From Pseudomonas petrae (GTDB lineage Bacteria > Pseudomonadota > Gammaproteobacteria > Pseudomonadales > Pseudomonadaceae), in NCBI RefSeq assembly GCF_021728295.1, contig NZ_JAKJXE010000017.1, positions 43,682 to 107,681 on the forward strand: a stretch of 64,000 nucleotides of DNA. The letters run 5' to 3'. Under the pieces are notes generated by a model. The model worked only from the letters and a program-made list of their open reading frames with translations, was not told the origin of the DNA and did no database searches. A program made the translations under genes and the position numbers. Of the stretch, positions 1-8,821 are shown piece by piece (position 1 is the first letter of the stretch; each line of letters begins with the position of its first letter).

Positions 1-950
1 GCGTCATGCTTGAACAGGTTCACGATGGGCGTGCAATGGAGCTTCACGTTGTCCAGCGTCGGGCGCAGACGCTGGACGCCGCTCTTGCGAATGTCGAAAC
101 GCAATTCAAGCCCGCGCACTTGTTTGAGCGTGTCTTCCGGTAGCGCAGCGAGCAGGTCCAGGCCGTTCACGTCCACGAACAGAAACTTGTCCTGGAAGGC
201 GAAGTATTCCTGCAGGTAGCGATAACCGCGGAAGGTATTCAGCGGATACGGAATCAGCGCTTCGTCTTCGGCAAACCCCACAGGCTGGATACGATCGCCA
301 GGCAGTTTGAATGCCATGGGCATGCCGTTGACGCCCTGTACGGGCTTCCCGTCCCCGTCCAATGGCAACAGCTCGATGCTCTCCAGATTGCGCAGAAGGC
401 TTAGATAGAGCATCTGGCTGATGTAGCGCTCGCCAGCAAAATGAAGGCGCAAACGGCTTAATTGCAACTCACCCAAATGGCCTTCGCCGCTCATCTCCAG
501 ACGCAAGCTCAACAGCGAGCCGTCGCCCTTGACCGAGTACGTCAGTTCCACCAGATCCAGCGCCTGGACGTCGGTTGGGTAGCACGTGCGAAAGCGGCAC
601 TGCACGCCATCGATCGGCACGCTGTCCACAGGCGTATCCCGCTCCACCCTCAGCGCAGGCCCTGCCAGCATCAACGGGTCAAACTGGAGAATGCTGAAAG
701 CCGGCAGTGGCTGCATGTAATTGGGCCACAGCAGCTGCATCAGCGAATGGGTGAGCTCAGGCAGCTCGTCATCGAGCTTCTGCCGCAGGCGTCCAGTCAG
801 GAACGCAAAACCCTCCAGCAACCGCTCTACGTCGGGATCCCGCCCGGCCTGCCCCAGAAAAGGCGCCAACGCCGGGCTGCGCTCGGCGAATCGACGACCT
901 AACTGGCGAAGCGCGGTGAGTTCGCTTTGGTAGTAGTGGTTAAAGGACAT
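1..950 (-). CDS. tssF: T6SS baseplate subunit TssF, N-terminal part (runs off window)
   Basis: TssF (VasA/ImpG) is a cytoplasmic baseplate wedge protein that joins TssE, TssG and TssK beneath the contractile sheath. The start codon at 950 opens with MSFNHYYQSELTALRQ, a typical TssF N-terminus (helical, tyrosine-rich), and about 316 residues are read before the window ends; the family is usually near 600 residues. Conserved stretches such as RDPDVERLLEGFAFL and LPELTHSLMQLLWPNY are present. It follows tssE on the same strand, consistent with the order tssA-B-C-E-F. The 3' half, and probably tssG, tssH and vgrG, lie to the left of the window. Confidence 0.93.
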   Translation of the reverse strand, partial: MSFNHYYQSELTALRQLGRRFAERSPALAPFLGQAGRDPDVERLLEGFAFLTGRLRQKLDDELPELTHSLMQLLWPNYMQPLPAFSILQFDPLMLAGPALRVERDTPVDSVPIDGVQCRFRTCYPTDVQALDLVELTYSVKGDGSLLSLRLEMSGEGHLGELQLSRLRLHFAGERYISQMLYLSLLRNLESIELLPLDGDGKPVQGVNGMPMAFKLPGDRIQPVGFAEDEALIPYPLNTFRGYRYLQEYFAFQDKFLFVDVNGLDLLAALPEDTLKQVRGLELRFDIRKSGVQRLRPTLDNVKLHCTPIVNLFKHD

Positions 951-1057
951 GGTATTACCTTCGAGCGGAGCGGTTTGGTTCAAGGGTGGGCGTGCGGAAA
1001 AACTGCCTGCTAGCGCCTTATGTCATCAGTGCAGCCACGTGCAGCGGGTTCCTGACA

Positions 1058-1477
1058 TCAGGTTTTCCTGCGATTGACCTGTACCTGACCGCCACCCTCC
1101 AGGCGTGCGGCGAAACTGACCTGACGCTTGAAACCCTCAACCTCCAGCAACCCTTCAATACTGAAGGCGAGCCGAAGCTGATCGTTGTCGTGGGGCAGCG
1201 CGATGACCTGGACGCTGCTCAGGCGTGGCTCGTAGGTTTCGATGAAGACCTCGATAGCGAGCCGCGCTTTCGTTAAAGCGTCATGAAGGCTCAAACGCAT
1301 GTCATTGAGATCCGGCAGCCCGTAGTCCGAAAGCGTTTGAACGCTGCCCGCCCGGGTACTGAGCATCTTGGCCAGATGGGCAGCCACCGACGCCGTCGCA
1401 GAGTCTTCGCGGCTCCAGCCGACGCGCTTGTCTGCATCGCCACCCAGGCGTTCGAAAAGGCTGCCGTATCCAGTCAT
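1058..1477 (-). CDS. tssE: T6SS baseplate subunit TssE (gp25-like)
   Basis: TssE is the phage gp25-like baseplate component that starts sheath polymerisation. The 139-residue protein begins MTGYGSLFERLG; this is chosen because the open frame upstream only overlaps tssC, while the ATG at 1477 lies 13 bases after the tssC stop. The GpW/gp25 fold is visible in the LSDYGLPDLNDM segment and in the central IEVFIETYEPRL block, which holds the conserved E-x-x-E-x-R type motif of gp25 proteins. Length matches the family (about 130-170 residues). Probably translated in one operon with tssC and tssF. Confidence 0.92.
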   Translation of the reverse strand: MTGYGSLFERLGGDADKRVGWSREDSATASVAAHLAKMLSTRAGSVQTLSDYGLPDLNDMRLSLHDALTKARLAIEVFIETYEPRLSSVQVIALPHDNDQLRLAFSIEGLLEVEGFKRQVSFAARLEGGGQVQVNRRKT

Positions 1478-1490
1478 GTGTTGAAGCCCT

Positions 1491-2966
1491 TTACTCTTTG
1501 TCCAGCTTGCCCACCAGCGACAGGGTGAAATCGGCGCCCATGTATTTGAAATGCGGGCGCACGTTAAGGCTGACGCGATACCAGCCGGGCTCGCCCTCCA
1601 CGTCACTGACGATGATCTGCGCGGCACGCAGGGGACGACGACCACGGACTTCAGCGCTCGGATTTTCCTGATCGGCAACGTACTGGCGGATCCATTTGTT
1701 CAGTTCCAGCTCGAGGTCGGTGCGTTCTTTCCAGGAACCCAGCTGCTCGCGTTGCAGGACTTTCAAATAGTGAGCAAGACGGTTGACGATCATCATGTAG
1801 GGCAGTTGGGTGCCGAGTTTGTAGTTCAGCTCCGCCGCCTTGCCTTCCGCGCTGGTGCCGAAAAACTTCGGCTTTTGTACCGAGCTGGCGGAGAAGAACG
1901 CCGCGTTGTCTGAGCCCTTGCGCATGGTCAGGGAGATGAAGCCCTCCTCCGCCAGTTCGTATTCACGCCGATCGCTCACCAGTACTTCGGTAGGGATCTT
2001 GGTTTCGATTTCACCCATGCTTTCGAAGTGGTGCAGCGGTAAATCCTCGACTGCGCCACCGCTCTGCGGGCCGATGATGTTCGGGCACCAGCGGAATTTG
2101 GCGAAGCTGTCAGTCAGTTTCGTACCGAAGGCGTACGCCGTGTTGCCCCATAGATAGTGCTCATGGCTGTTGGCAACGGTTTCCTTGTAGACGAACGACT
2201 TGACCGGGTTCTCTTCCGGGTCGTACGGGTTGCGCAGCAGGAAGCGCGGCACGGTCAGGCCGACGTAACGGGCATCTTCCGACTGACGGAAGCTCTGCCA
2301 TTTGGCGAACTGCGGGCCCTCGAAATGATCCTTCAGGTCTTTCAGATCTGGCAGTCCGGTGAAGCTTTCCAGGCCGAAAAACCTGGGGCCGGCGGCGGCG
2401 ATGAACGGCGCATGGGACATGCAGGCGACGCTGGAAACGTACTGCATCAGCTTCACGTCCGGTGAACTTGGAGACATGAAGTAGTTGGCGATGATCGCCC
2501 CCACAGGCTGCCCACCGAACTGGCCGTATTCGGCGGTGTAGATATGTTTGTAGAGCCCGGCCTGCATGACTTCGGGTGAATCCTCGAAATCTTCCAGCAA
2601 GTCCTCTTTGGACACGTTGAGGATTTCAATCTTGATGTTTTCGCGGAAGTCGGTCCGCTCGACCAGCAATTGCAGTCCACGCCAGGACGACTCCAGAGAC
2701 TGGAAGTCCGGGTGGTGCAGAATCTCATCCATCTGGCGGCCAAGCTTGGCATCGATCTCGGCAATCATGCGGTCAACCATTGCCTTCTTGACCGGCTCAC
2801 CCGCGTTTTGTGGCTTGAGCAGCTCTTCGATAAACGCCGACACGCCGCGCTTGGCGATGCCATAGGCATCCTCGTCTCGAGGCAGACGGGTTTCGGCGAT
2901 AATGCTGTCGAGAATGCTGAACTCGCCGGATTCTTTGCTCTGCTGCTGCGCTGGTGTAGTACTCAT
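1491..2966 (-). CDS. tssC: T6SS contractile sheath large subunit TssC
   Basis: TssC (VipB) forms the contractile sheath together with TssB around the Hcp tube. The protein is 491 residues, the usual family length. The N-terminus carries the FSILDSIIAETRLP segment, followed by the strongly conserved SLESSWRGLQLLVER block and a C-terminal domain ending in FTLSLVGKLDKE. A good ribosome binding site (AAGGAG on the minus strand) sits just upstream of the ATG at 2966. tssB lies 25 bases upstream on the same strand, as expected for obligate partners. Confidence 0.97.
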   Translation of the reverse strand: MSTTPAQQQSKESGEFSILDSIIAETRLPRDEDAYGIAKRGVSAFIEELLKPQNAGEPVKKAMVDRMIAEIDAKLGRQMDEILHHPDFQSLESSWRGLQLLVERTDFRENIKIEILNVSKEDLLEDFEDSPEVMQAGLYKHIYTAEYGQFGGQPVGAIIANYFMSPSSPDVKLMQYVSSVACMSHAPFIAAAGPRFFGLESFTGLPDLKDLKDHFEGPQFAKWQSFRQSEDARYVGLTVPRFLLRNPYDPEENPVKSFVYKETVANSHEHYLWGNTAYAFGTKLTDSFAKFRWCPNIIGPQSGGAVEDLPLHHFESMGEIETKIPTEVLVSDRREYELAEEGFISLTMRKGSDNAAFFSASSVQKPKFFGTSAEGKAAELNYKLGTQLPYMMIVNRLAHYLKVLQREQLGSWKERTDLELELNKWIRQYVADQENPSAEVRGRRPLRAAQIIVSDVEGEPGWYRVSLNVRPHFKYMGADFTLSLVGKLDKE

Positions 2967-2991
2967 GATGTTGGCTCCTTGGCGGATGGAC

Positions 2992-3495
2992 TCAGGTGTC
3001 CTGGGCGGCGGCGTTCAAACCCAGCTCGCCGAGCACGCGACCGCGAGACTCGTCATTGGCGAGGACGCCTTCGATGGCTTTGCGGAAAGCAGGCGCGTTA
3101 CCCAGCGGTCCTTTGAGCGCCACCAGGGCGTCGCGCAGTTCCATGAGTTTTTTCAGTTCCGGTACCTGGTCAACCAGCGAGGCCGGATTGAAGTCCTTCA
3201 TCGACTTGACGTTCAGTTGCACCGCCAGCTCTTCATTGCCCTCATCCTCTTGCAGCCGGTTTGGCACGCTCAGCGTGAGGCTCAGGGCCTGCTTCGCCAG
3301 CACCTCGTCAAACGTCATCTTGTCGATGCTGATCGGCTTGCGCTCTTCGACTTTTCGCTCGTCTTTACGCAGGGTGTAATCACCGATTGCGAGCAGCTTC
3401 AACGGCAGTTCGATCTCTTCCTGCGCACCACCGGTCGCGGGTTTGAACGTGACATTGATGCGTTCTTTGGGGGCTACCGATCCTTCTTTGGCCAT
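2992..3495 (-). CDS. tssB: T6SS contractile sheath small subunit TssB
   Basis: TssB (VipA) pairs with TssC to build the sheath. The 167-residue protein starts MAKEGSVAPKERINVTF and has the family's N-terminal beta-rich part with the ELPLKLLAIGDYTLR motif, then the FDEVLAKQALSLTLSVPN region and the C-terminal helices used by ClpV/TssC contacts. A ribosome binding site (AGGAG) precedes the ATG at 3495. It lies between tssA and tssC on the same strand. Confidence 0.96.
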   Translation of the reverse strand: MAKEGSVAPKERINVTFKPATGGAQEEIELPLKLLAIGDYTLRKDERKVEERKPISIDKMTFDEVLAKQALSLTLSVPNRLQEDEGNEELAVQLNVKSMKDFNPASLVDQVPELKKLMELRDALVALKGPLGNAPAFRKAIEGVLANDESRGRVLGELGLNAAAQDT

Positions 3496-3527
3496 GGCCG
3501 TTCTCCTGGTAATTAGGGCCCTGAGGC

Positions 3528-5084
3528 CTATTCAAGTACGACTTCGAGGTCGAGGTGGCACAGCCTGCGATGAACCTCTTCCCTGCGCTCCCGGGCCCCA
3601 TGACCCTGAGGCAGCAATTCGAAACAGCTGTGCAAGAGATGCAGCACTTCCAGCGCAAGATCAGGCTCCCAGGCATTGATGCCTGAGTCCTGCAGGGTTT
3701 GGTCGAGGGTTTCGAGTTGGGTTTTGGCCAGTTCGTATTTCCTGGCGGTGAAGCACAACCGCGCCAGGGCGAATTGCCAGAAAAATCGTGCACGCCCGCC
3801 CTGGGCGCCGTGCAGGCCTTGCTTCAGGAGCTGTACAGCGGCTCTGAGGCCGTCATTGCGCAACACCGAGAGCGCGCCCTCCAGGGCAGACTCCCAGGCC
3901 GGCTGGCTATCTGTTGTTTCGACTCTGCGAGGCGCACTGGCGGCCTGCAGGCGAGGCATGACACTGGCGCCAATCCAGGCGCGAGTCGCTGGATCCGCAA
4001 ACGGGGTGCCGTCGTGAAAACGCAGTTCGATGACCCCCGGCAGCCGCTGAATCAACAACGCGAATTGAGTTTCTACCTCGCGCATTGCCAGCTCGGCGTT
4101 TAGCGCGCGCAGACACTCCCAGACCATTCGCTGGCCATCGAACCAGAACGGCGCCTTTGCCAGACTCGCCTCCAGTTCGACAAGCAGATCGGCGTAGCTG
4201 CCCTGATCGTATTGGTCTCGATAGCACTTGAGCTTGTCTGCCGGAAGCCCGCGCAGCGCGGTGATTTGCTCTGAGTTGCACTCTGGCAGTGCCTCGATTG
4301 GCAACCACAGCAACGTCCGATTCAGGCGCAACGCGCGCAGGTCGCTGGCTTTTTGCTTGAGCCACCAGGCACACAATGAGCGCGCGCTCTCCTGCTGAAG
4401 TCGCAGCGACTTGTTCGCGTCTTTCTCGCTGTTGACCAGCGCTGTTGGGGGGAATGACTGGGTAGCAGGCTGCTTGACTGGCGCGTCAGCGCCAACAATG
4501 ATCCCGGCGTCGGGCAGGTTGTGAACCACGCGTTGGGCCATATTTTTCAAACGCCGTGAGATCGGCAACAGCAAAGGTGCGTTGGCGCCCATGTGCCGTG
4601 TAAACAACGCATCAAGGTCTTCGAGCATCTCGACGAGGCGACTGAACAGCGGCAACTGCTCTTTGATAGCGACGTTATCAAAGAGCACTTGCTCAAGACG
4701 GGGGAGCAGCCAACCGATGGCTGCGGAACGGGTGCGGGCCTTGACGGGATGAACTTCAACCCAATGGCGCACGCAAAGATGGTGAAGAAGCTCAAGTCCT
4801 GCCAACAGACCCTGAAAAGATTCACGCTGGTACAAGGCCCACGTAAGCCAGGCCGCGACGCGAAGATCTTTGGATTGGGTGCGAAGCAGGTATTCACTTT
4901 GTTCACGCACTTTCAGCCAGTCGATCTGAGCCGTTTCGTGCATGGATTGAGCTTTGTTGACTTCGCTTTCCAACGCCTCGTATTCATTTGAAAAGCGAAC
5001 GTCTTCACCCGCGAAGCTCTCGGTGGATATAGAGGCTTGAGCAGCTTCAAGATAATGTTCAGAAAGTTGGCTTGAATAAGACAT
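3528..5084 (-). CDS. tssA: T6SS protein TssA (ImpA N-terminal / VasJ type)
   Basis: TssA-class proteins cap the growing sheath and coordinate tail assembly. The 518-residue sequence has an ImpA-N-type domain at roughly residues 70-140 (LRVAAWLTWALYQRES, then the H-W-x-x-x-H-P motif seen as RHWVEVHP), a variable linker, and an alpha-helical C-terminal VasJ-like domain with LEVLHLLHSCFELL. This suits the short, VasJ-tailed TssA class more than the hydrophobic-tailed TagA class. It is the first gene of the minus-strand T6SS operon, and its promoter must lie in the gap shared with hcp; its own ribosome binding site is weak. Confidence 0.88.
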   Translation of the reverse strand: MSYSSQLSEHYLEAAQASISTESFAGEDVRFSNEYEALESEVNKAQSMHETAQIDWLKVREQSEYLLRTQSKDLRVAAWLTWALYQRESFQGLLAGLELLHHLCVRHWVEVHPVKARTRSAAIGWLLPRLEQVLFDNVAIKEQLPLFSRLVEMLEDLDALFTRHMGANAPLLLPISRRLKNMAQRVVHNLPDAGIIVGADAPVKQPATQSFPPTALVNSEKDANKSLRLQQESARSLCAWWLKQKASDLRALRLNRTLLWLPIEALPECNSEQITALRGLPADKLKCYRDQYDQGSYADLLVELEASLAKAPFWFDGQRMVWECLRALNAELAMREVETQFALLIQRLPGVIELRFHDGTPFADPATRAWIGASVMPRLQAASAPRRVETTDSQPAWESALEGALSVLRNDGLRAAVQLLKQGLHGAQGGRARFFWQFALARLCFTARKYELAKTQLETLDQTLQDSGINAWEPDLALEVLHLLHSCFELLPQGHGARERREEVHRRLCHLDLEVVLE

Positions 5085-5472
5085 TCGAGATCTTCAGTGT
5101 AAAACCGCGCCAAGTACCGACAATTAAATCGGCGAGCATAACGAAATTTAAATAAGAGCTACTTGGGCAATTGACATGTAACAAAACGTCTACCCTTCAG
5201 ACGCCGGGAATAATACGTAGCGCGAATAACACTATCAAGCTCTCTATAAACGCGATTATTCGATTTGTATTGTAGGAAGTTTCTTCGAATACCGAAATTC
5301 AAAGCAGCTTTCGTTCATACATCTTTTTTTATCGATGCGTAAGCAGCTGGAATACTTTGCCCAGAGCGCGGACGGGGGGTCTCGCGGTCACTCATACACT
5401 GTAAAGGGGATCGAGCAGTCTTCCTCAGCTAATGTTGAATCACCCGCGACGAGCAATGGCACAGGGCCTCCA

Positions 5473-5595
5473 TGCGCAATAAGTTGCGCACCTCCTGATC
5501 GAGAAATCGCTAATTTACCCCGTCCGCCCCTTATGGCGCGTGCCCTGCAGGAGAGTGCGCAAGAAGTTGCGCATCACTGTGCAACTTCTTGCGCA
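5473..5595. promoter_or_regulatory. Three copies of an 18-bp palindrome, probable activator sites
   Basis: The same palindrome occurs three times: TGCGCAATAAGTTGCGCA at 5473-5490, TGCGCAAGAAGTTGCGCA at 5556-5573, and TGTGCAACTTCTTGCGCA at 5578-5595. The common form is TGCGCAA-N4-TTGCGCA. Copies 2 and 3 face each other across four bases and could also fold as a long hairpin. They lie about 90-210 bases upstream of the sigma-54-like promoter, the usual place for a bacterial enhancer-binding protein. The binding protein (for example a VasH/Sfa-type T6SS activator) is not in the window, so the assignment is inferred. Confidence 0.72.
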
Positions 5596-5680
5596 CATTA
5601 ACGCCACACAGTCGTTTCTTGTAAGACAACCAACCGTTAAACATTCATCAAGCCCACGTTCCATATGAACAACCTCTTAC

Positions 5681-5697
5681 TTGGCACGAAGCTTGAA
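5681..5697 (+). promoter_or_regulatory. Sigma-54-type promoter for hcp
   Basis: The sequence TTGGCACGAAGCTTGAA fits the sigma-54 consensus (TTGGCACG-N4-TTGCW) at every conserved base except that the -12 GC is GA. The -24 GG and -12 positions are 12 bases apart as required. It lies about 70 bases before the hcp start. RpoN control of hcp is known for several Pseudomonas T6SS clusters, which supports the call. Confidence 0.7.
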
Positions 5698-5765
5698 ACA
5701 TCACTGCTGCCCACCACGCGAATTCGCTGTTGGGCATTTTAATTTATGAGGCAAGGAGCATCTTC

Positions 5766-6284
5766 ATGGCGACACCAGCGTATATGTCCATCACAGGCAC
5801 CAAGCAGGGCCTGATCACCGCCGGCGCTTTCACCGCAGACTCGGTCGGCAACACGTTTCAGGAAGGTCACGAAGATCAGGTCATGGTGCAAGGGTTTCAA
5901 CATGAAATGATCATCCCGCGCGACCCACAGTCGGGTCAGCCAACCGGTCAGCGTGTTCACAAGCCGGTCAAGATCACCAAGGTGTTCGACAAGTCTTCGC
6001 CACTGTTGCTGGCCGCGTTGACGTCGGGCGAACGCTTAACCGAAATCACTATCCAGTGGTATCGCACCTCGGCAGCGGGCACGCAGGAGCATTACTACAC
6101 CACCAAACTCGAGGACGCGATTATCGTCGACATCAAAGACTACATGCATAACTGCCAGGACCCGTCTAACGCCCACTTCACCCATCTGGAAGACGTGGAG
6201 TTTACCTACCGCAAGATCACCTGGACCCACGAAGTATGCGGCACTTCGGGCTCCGATGACTGGCGCTCCCCGGTCGCTGGCTAA
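5766..6284 (+). CDS. hcp: Hcp, T6SS inner tube protein
   Basis: Hcp forms the hexameric rings that stack into the expelled tube and can also carry effectors. The 172-residue protein begins MATPAYMSITGTKQGLITAG; this ATG at 5766 is preferred over one 36 bases upstream because an AAGGAG ribosome binding site lies seven bases before it and because family members start this way. Conserved parts include GHEDQVMVQGFQHEMIIPRD, VHKPVKITKVFDKSSPLLL and the C-terminal FTYRKITWTHE. It is monocistronic or linked to a small downstream gene, and faces away from tssA. Confidence 0.97.
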   Translation: MATPAYMSITGTKQGLITAGAFTADSVGNTFQEGHEDQVMVQGFQHEMIIPRDPQSGQPTGQRVHKPVKITKVFDKSSPLLLAALTSGERLTEITIQWYRTSAAGTQEHYYTTKLEDAIIVDIKDYMHNCQDPSNAHFTHLEDVEFTYRKITWTHEVCGTSGSDDWRSPVAG

Positions 6285-6305
6285 GTTCAGCTGACCTTTG
6301 AAATC

Positions 6306-6326
6306 CCGGCCGGCGATGCTGGCCGG
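6306..6326 (+). terminator. Possible weak terminator hairpin after hcp
   Basis: CCGGCC at 6306-6311 pairs with GGCCGG at 6321-6326 over a nine-base loop. Only a short T-rich stretch (TATTTCT) follows, so termination would be weak or partial. Confidence 0.4.
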
Positions 6327-6462
6327 TATTTCTGAGCCTTTGCGGCGCGGTCTACCGGATTTTGCGGCAGATGCGCTGTCCTACCCCATGTTCGGGGGAT
6401 CTCGCAGCAAAACCGCCCCCCGTCATTTCCGCCCGCGACCGCTGTGCTTGCCTGGAGGCCCA

Positions 6463-6744
6463 ATGAATCTGCACACGCCCCTGACCGACGACGCCGGCTC
6501 TGCGCCTCAGCAGAACTGGTTCTCACAGGAGCACCGCGCCCGGATCGACGAGCTGATTGCCCGGCTCAACACCAGTGACACCCGGGAAAGCGTGTCGCGT
6601 TACCACGCCATGGCCGAGGGGTATTTGCTGGGACTGCTGGACGGCTATCACGTGAGCGTCGAGCACCATGACGCCGTGCGCCAATACCTGCACAACCTGG
6701 CCATTGCGCGGCTGAAGGCTGTGAAACCGAAGCTGCGAAGGTGA
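6463..6744 (+). CDS. Small conserved protein of unknown function (93 aa)
   Basis: The start at 6463 is chosen because TGGAGG lies six bases upstream; the open frame begins earlier (6298) but that part is low-complexity translation of the intergenic region. The soluble, helical 93-residue product starts MNLHTPLTDDAG and ends with a basic tail (KPKLRR). No signal peptide, membrane segment or known motif was recognised. It lies 178 bases downstream of hcp on the same strand, but nothing ties it to secretion. Function unknown. Confidence 0.65.
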   Translation: MNLHTPLTDDAGSAPQQNWFSQEHRARIDELIARLNTSDTRESVSRYHAMAEGYLLGLLDGYHVSVEHHDAVRQYLHNLAIARLKAVKPKLRR

Positions 6745-6755
6745 GCACCCGCCGC

Positions 6756-7583
6756 TCAGCCAATGATGATCGTGCCGGCCGCAATGACCACGCACGAGAG
6801 GATCTTGCGCACAGTCAGCGACTCGCCCAAAAACAGATACCCGAGCAATGCGGCAAACAGCACGCTGGTTTCGCGCAGAGCCGACACCGCCCCCATCGGC
6901 GCGAGGGTCATGGCGTAGATGACGATGCCGTAGGCCAGTAGCGACACCACACCTCCGCCCAACGAGGCGACCAAACCGGGTCGGACCGTCAGCAGACTGC
7001 GCGCGTCCCGCAGACAGATGTAAGTGATCGGCATCAGTACGCCCCACAGGGCGCACATCCAGGCGGTGTAAGCCATCGGCGCGCCGGACAGACGACCGCC
7101 GATGCCGTCCGTCACGCTGTAGGCCGCAATGAAGCAACCGGTGCCCAGCGCATAAGGAAGGCTGGTCATGTCCAGTTTTCGGCCCTTGAACGCGAGGGAA
7201 ATAATCCCCGCTGACACCAGTGCAATGCCGATCATCGCGCCGGTCTCGACCACCTCCCCCGCAAATATCGACGCACACAGCGTAATCAGCACCGGCGATG
7301 AACCCCGTGAGATCGGGTAGGTTTGCCCGAGGTCGCCGCTGCGGTAAGTACGTACCAGAAACAGGTTGTAGCCGATATGCAGCAGCGCCGAGAGCACCGC
7401 GCAAGGCCAGCTCTCCGGCGCCGGGGCGTCCATGAACAGTGCCCCTGCAATGCTGACGATGGCAACCGCGACGCACATGACGGTCATCGACCAGAGCTTG
7501 TCGCCACCGCCGCGCAGCAAGGCATTCCAGCTGGCATGCAGCAAAGCGGCGAAGAGGATTAACAGGATGATGTGAGTAGGCAT
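6756..7583 (-). CDS. EamA/DMT-superfamily membrane transporter
   Basis: This 275-residue protein is almost entirely hydrophobic, with about ten predicted membrane segments arranged as two EamA repeats: one in the first half (PTHIILLILFAALLHASWNA) and one from about residue 145. The end of the second repeat, with SALRETSVLFAALLGYLFLGE, is a very typical EamA signature. Members export or exchange small metabolites and amino acids in the inner membrane; the substrate here is unknown. It lies downstream of a LysR gene on the same strand with a 76-base gap, so the regulator may control it. Confidence 0.88.
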   Translation of the reverse strand: MPTHIILLILFAALLHASWNALLRGGGDKLWSMTVMCVAVAIVSIAGALFMDAPAPESWPCAVLSALLHIGYNLFLVRTYRSGDLGQTYPISRGSSPVLITLCASIFAGEVVETGAMIGIALVSAGIISLAFKGRKLDMTSLPYALGTGCFIAAYSVTDGIGGRLSGAPMAYTAWMCALWGVLMPITYICLRDARSLLTVRPGLVASLGGGVVSLLAYGIVIYAMTLAPMGAVSALRETSVLFAALLGYLFLGESLTVRKILSCVVIAAGTIIIG

Positions 7584-7659
7584 GGGCCGATCTTAGTCAG
7601 GCTGACACACGGAACGAAAGCAAAGTCTGCTCATCGGATGATGACCAATTCCTCATGCT

Positions 7660-8565
7660 TCAGCCATAACTGAGGCCGGCTGCGGTCGATTCCCCGATCA
7701 GCCAGTCGCGAAAGCTCGCCACGTGGGGCTGCGTTTCGATCCCCTTCGGGCAGACGAAGTAATAGGCCACCGGCGAAGGAAACGGCACCTCGAACAACCT
7801 GATCAAACTGCCGTCGCGCAGCTCTTTTTCCACATGCCCACTTCGAACAAGGGCGATGCCCTGCCCCAACAAGGCCGCCTCCACGGTCATATTGGTGTCG
7901 GGAAAACGCACGCTTTCCTTCAGCGAGGTCACGCCCAGGCCGATCTTCTGAAACCACACCTCCCACTTCGGCACCAGATCCGAACCGTCCCGGGCCAACA
8001 GCGGATAGCGCAACAACTCGGCCGGTTCCCGGGGCATGCCGAAGCGCTTGAGCAAGTCAGGGCTCGCCACGGGAAAAATGTGTTCCCTGAACATGAATTC
8101 CGAGTGCAACGCGGGGTAGTTGCCGCCGCCCAGACGGATCGCGACGTCGGCCTCGCCGCTGGCAAAGTTGATGGCGGTGTCTGTGCTGTCCAGCGTGACG
8201 AGGATTTCCGGGTGCAGCTGGGACAGATTGGGCAAGCGCGGCAACAGCCATTTCAGCGCGCAGGAATAGGTCGTACTGACCTTGAGCCTGACGCGGCCAT
8301 TCTCTTCCCGAAGGTCCGCAAGCGTGGCCTCCAGGTTCATGAAAAACGTCCGCACGATCGGCGCCAGTGCTGCACCGGCGGGCGTCAGGCTCAACGTCTT
8401 GCCACGCTGAAACAGCTGCACGCCCCAGATGTCTTCTAGATTTTTTAATTGGTGACTCACCGCACTTTGGGTAACGTGCAGCTCCTCGGACGCGGAGGTA
8501 AACGTCCCGTGACGGGTGGCGACTTCGAAGGCGCGCAAGGTGGCGGTGGGTGGCAGATCTCTCAT
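7660..8565 (-). CDS. LysR-family regulator, GcvA-like
   Basis: A 301-residue LysR regulator. The start at 8565 (MRDLPPTATLRAFEVA) is preferred to one 57 bases further upstream because GcvA-like regulators begin with the pattern LPPLxALRAFE. The winged helix-turn-helix occupies residues 1-60, with SEELHVTQSAVSHQLKNLE as the recognition region; the effector domain follows from about residue 90. It may control the EamA transporter downstream or the interrupted DUF2314 remnant that it faces. Confidence 0.9.
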   Translation of the reverse strand: MRDLPPTATLRAFEVATRHGTFTSASEELHVTQSAVSHQLKNLEDIWGVQLFQRGKTLSLTPAGAALAPIVRTFFMNLEATLADLREENGRVRLKVSTTYSCALKWLLPRLPNLSQLHPEILVTLDSTDTAINFASGEADVAIRLGGGNYPALHSEFMFREHIFPVASPDLLKRFGMPREPAELLRYPLLARDGSDLVPKWEVWFQKIGLGVTSLKESVRFPDTNMTVEAALLGQGIALVRSGHVEKELRDGSLIRLFEVPFPSPVAYYFVCPKGIETQPHVASFRDWLIGESTAAGLSYG

Positions 8566-8663
8566 CACTTCGGGCCTCAACGGGCATGAGCGAAGCGGCC
8601 CACACCATGAATGAAGGCTCATGGTAGAACATTATTTAGATCGACAGAGGGAACGACTCACTT

Positions 8664-8820
8664 ATGACCGGGCAGATCATCTACAGCGTGAAAGGCGAGA
8701 GCGACGAACTCAAGGCGGCGGTCGCCGGCGCTCAGGCCACCTTCAAATTCTTCTGGCGTGAGCTTTCATGGGAGGCACGCAGAATCGTCAAAAGTCTGGA
8801 CATGGCGGCGGTCAAAGCGC
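8664..8820 (+). pseudogene. Truncated DUF2314-family gene (N-terminal remnant)
   Basis: The first ~50 codons read MTGQIIYSVKGESDELKAAV, then ATFKFFWRELSWEARRIVKS and LDMAAVKA, which is the highly conserved core of DUF2314 proteins. After that point the frame turns into unrelated sequence and runs into the neighbouring SDR gene on the other strand. The rest of the domain (normally tens of residues more) is missing, so this looks like a gene cut by a deletion. The fold family is recognised from memory; its function is unknown even in intact members. Confidence 0.65.
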
Positions 8821-8821
8821 T

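Larger units (their letters stand above)
5085..5765. other. 681-bp divergent control region between tssA and hcp
   Basis: No convincing gene lies here; an 88-codon frame at 5335-5601 has no family resemblance and overlaps regulatory repeats. The left third is AT-rich relative to the neighbours and should hold the tssA promoter, but no clear sigma-54 site was seen reading towards tssA. The right half holds three 18-bp palindromes and a sigma-54-like promoter reading towards hcp, listed separately. Confidence 0.7.

Noticed and set aside
5556..5595. Facing palindromes as a transcription terminator
   Set aside because: They lie upstream of the hcp promoter and no T-tract follows; a third copy at 5473 favours protein-binding sites.
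5335..5601. 88-codon frame in the tssA-hcp gap
   Set aside because: No ribosome binding site or recognisable family, and it covers the regulatory palindromes.
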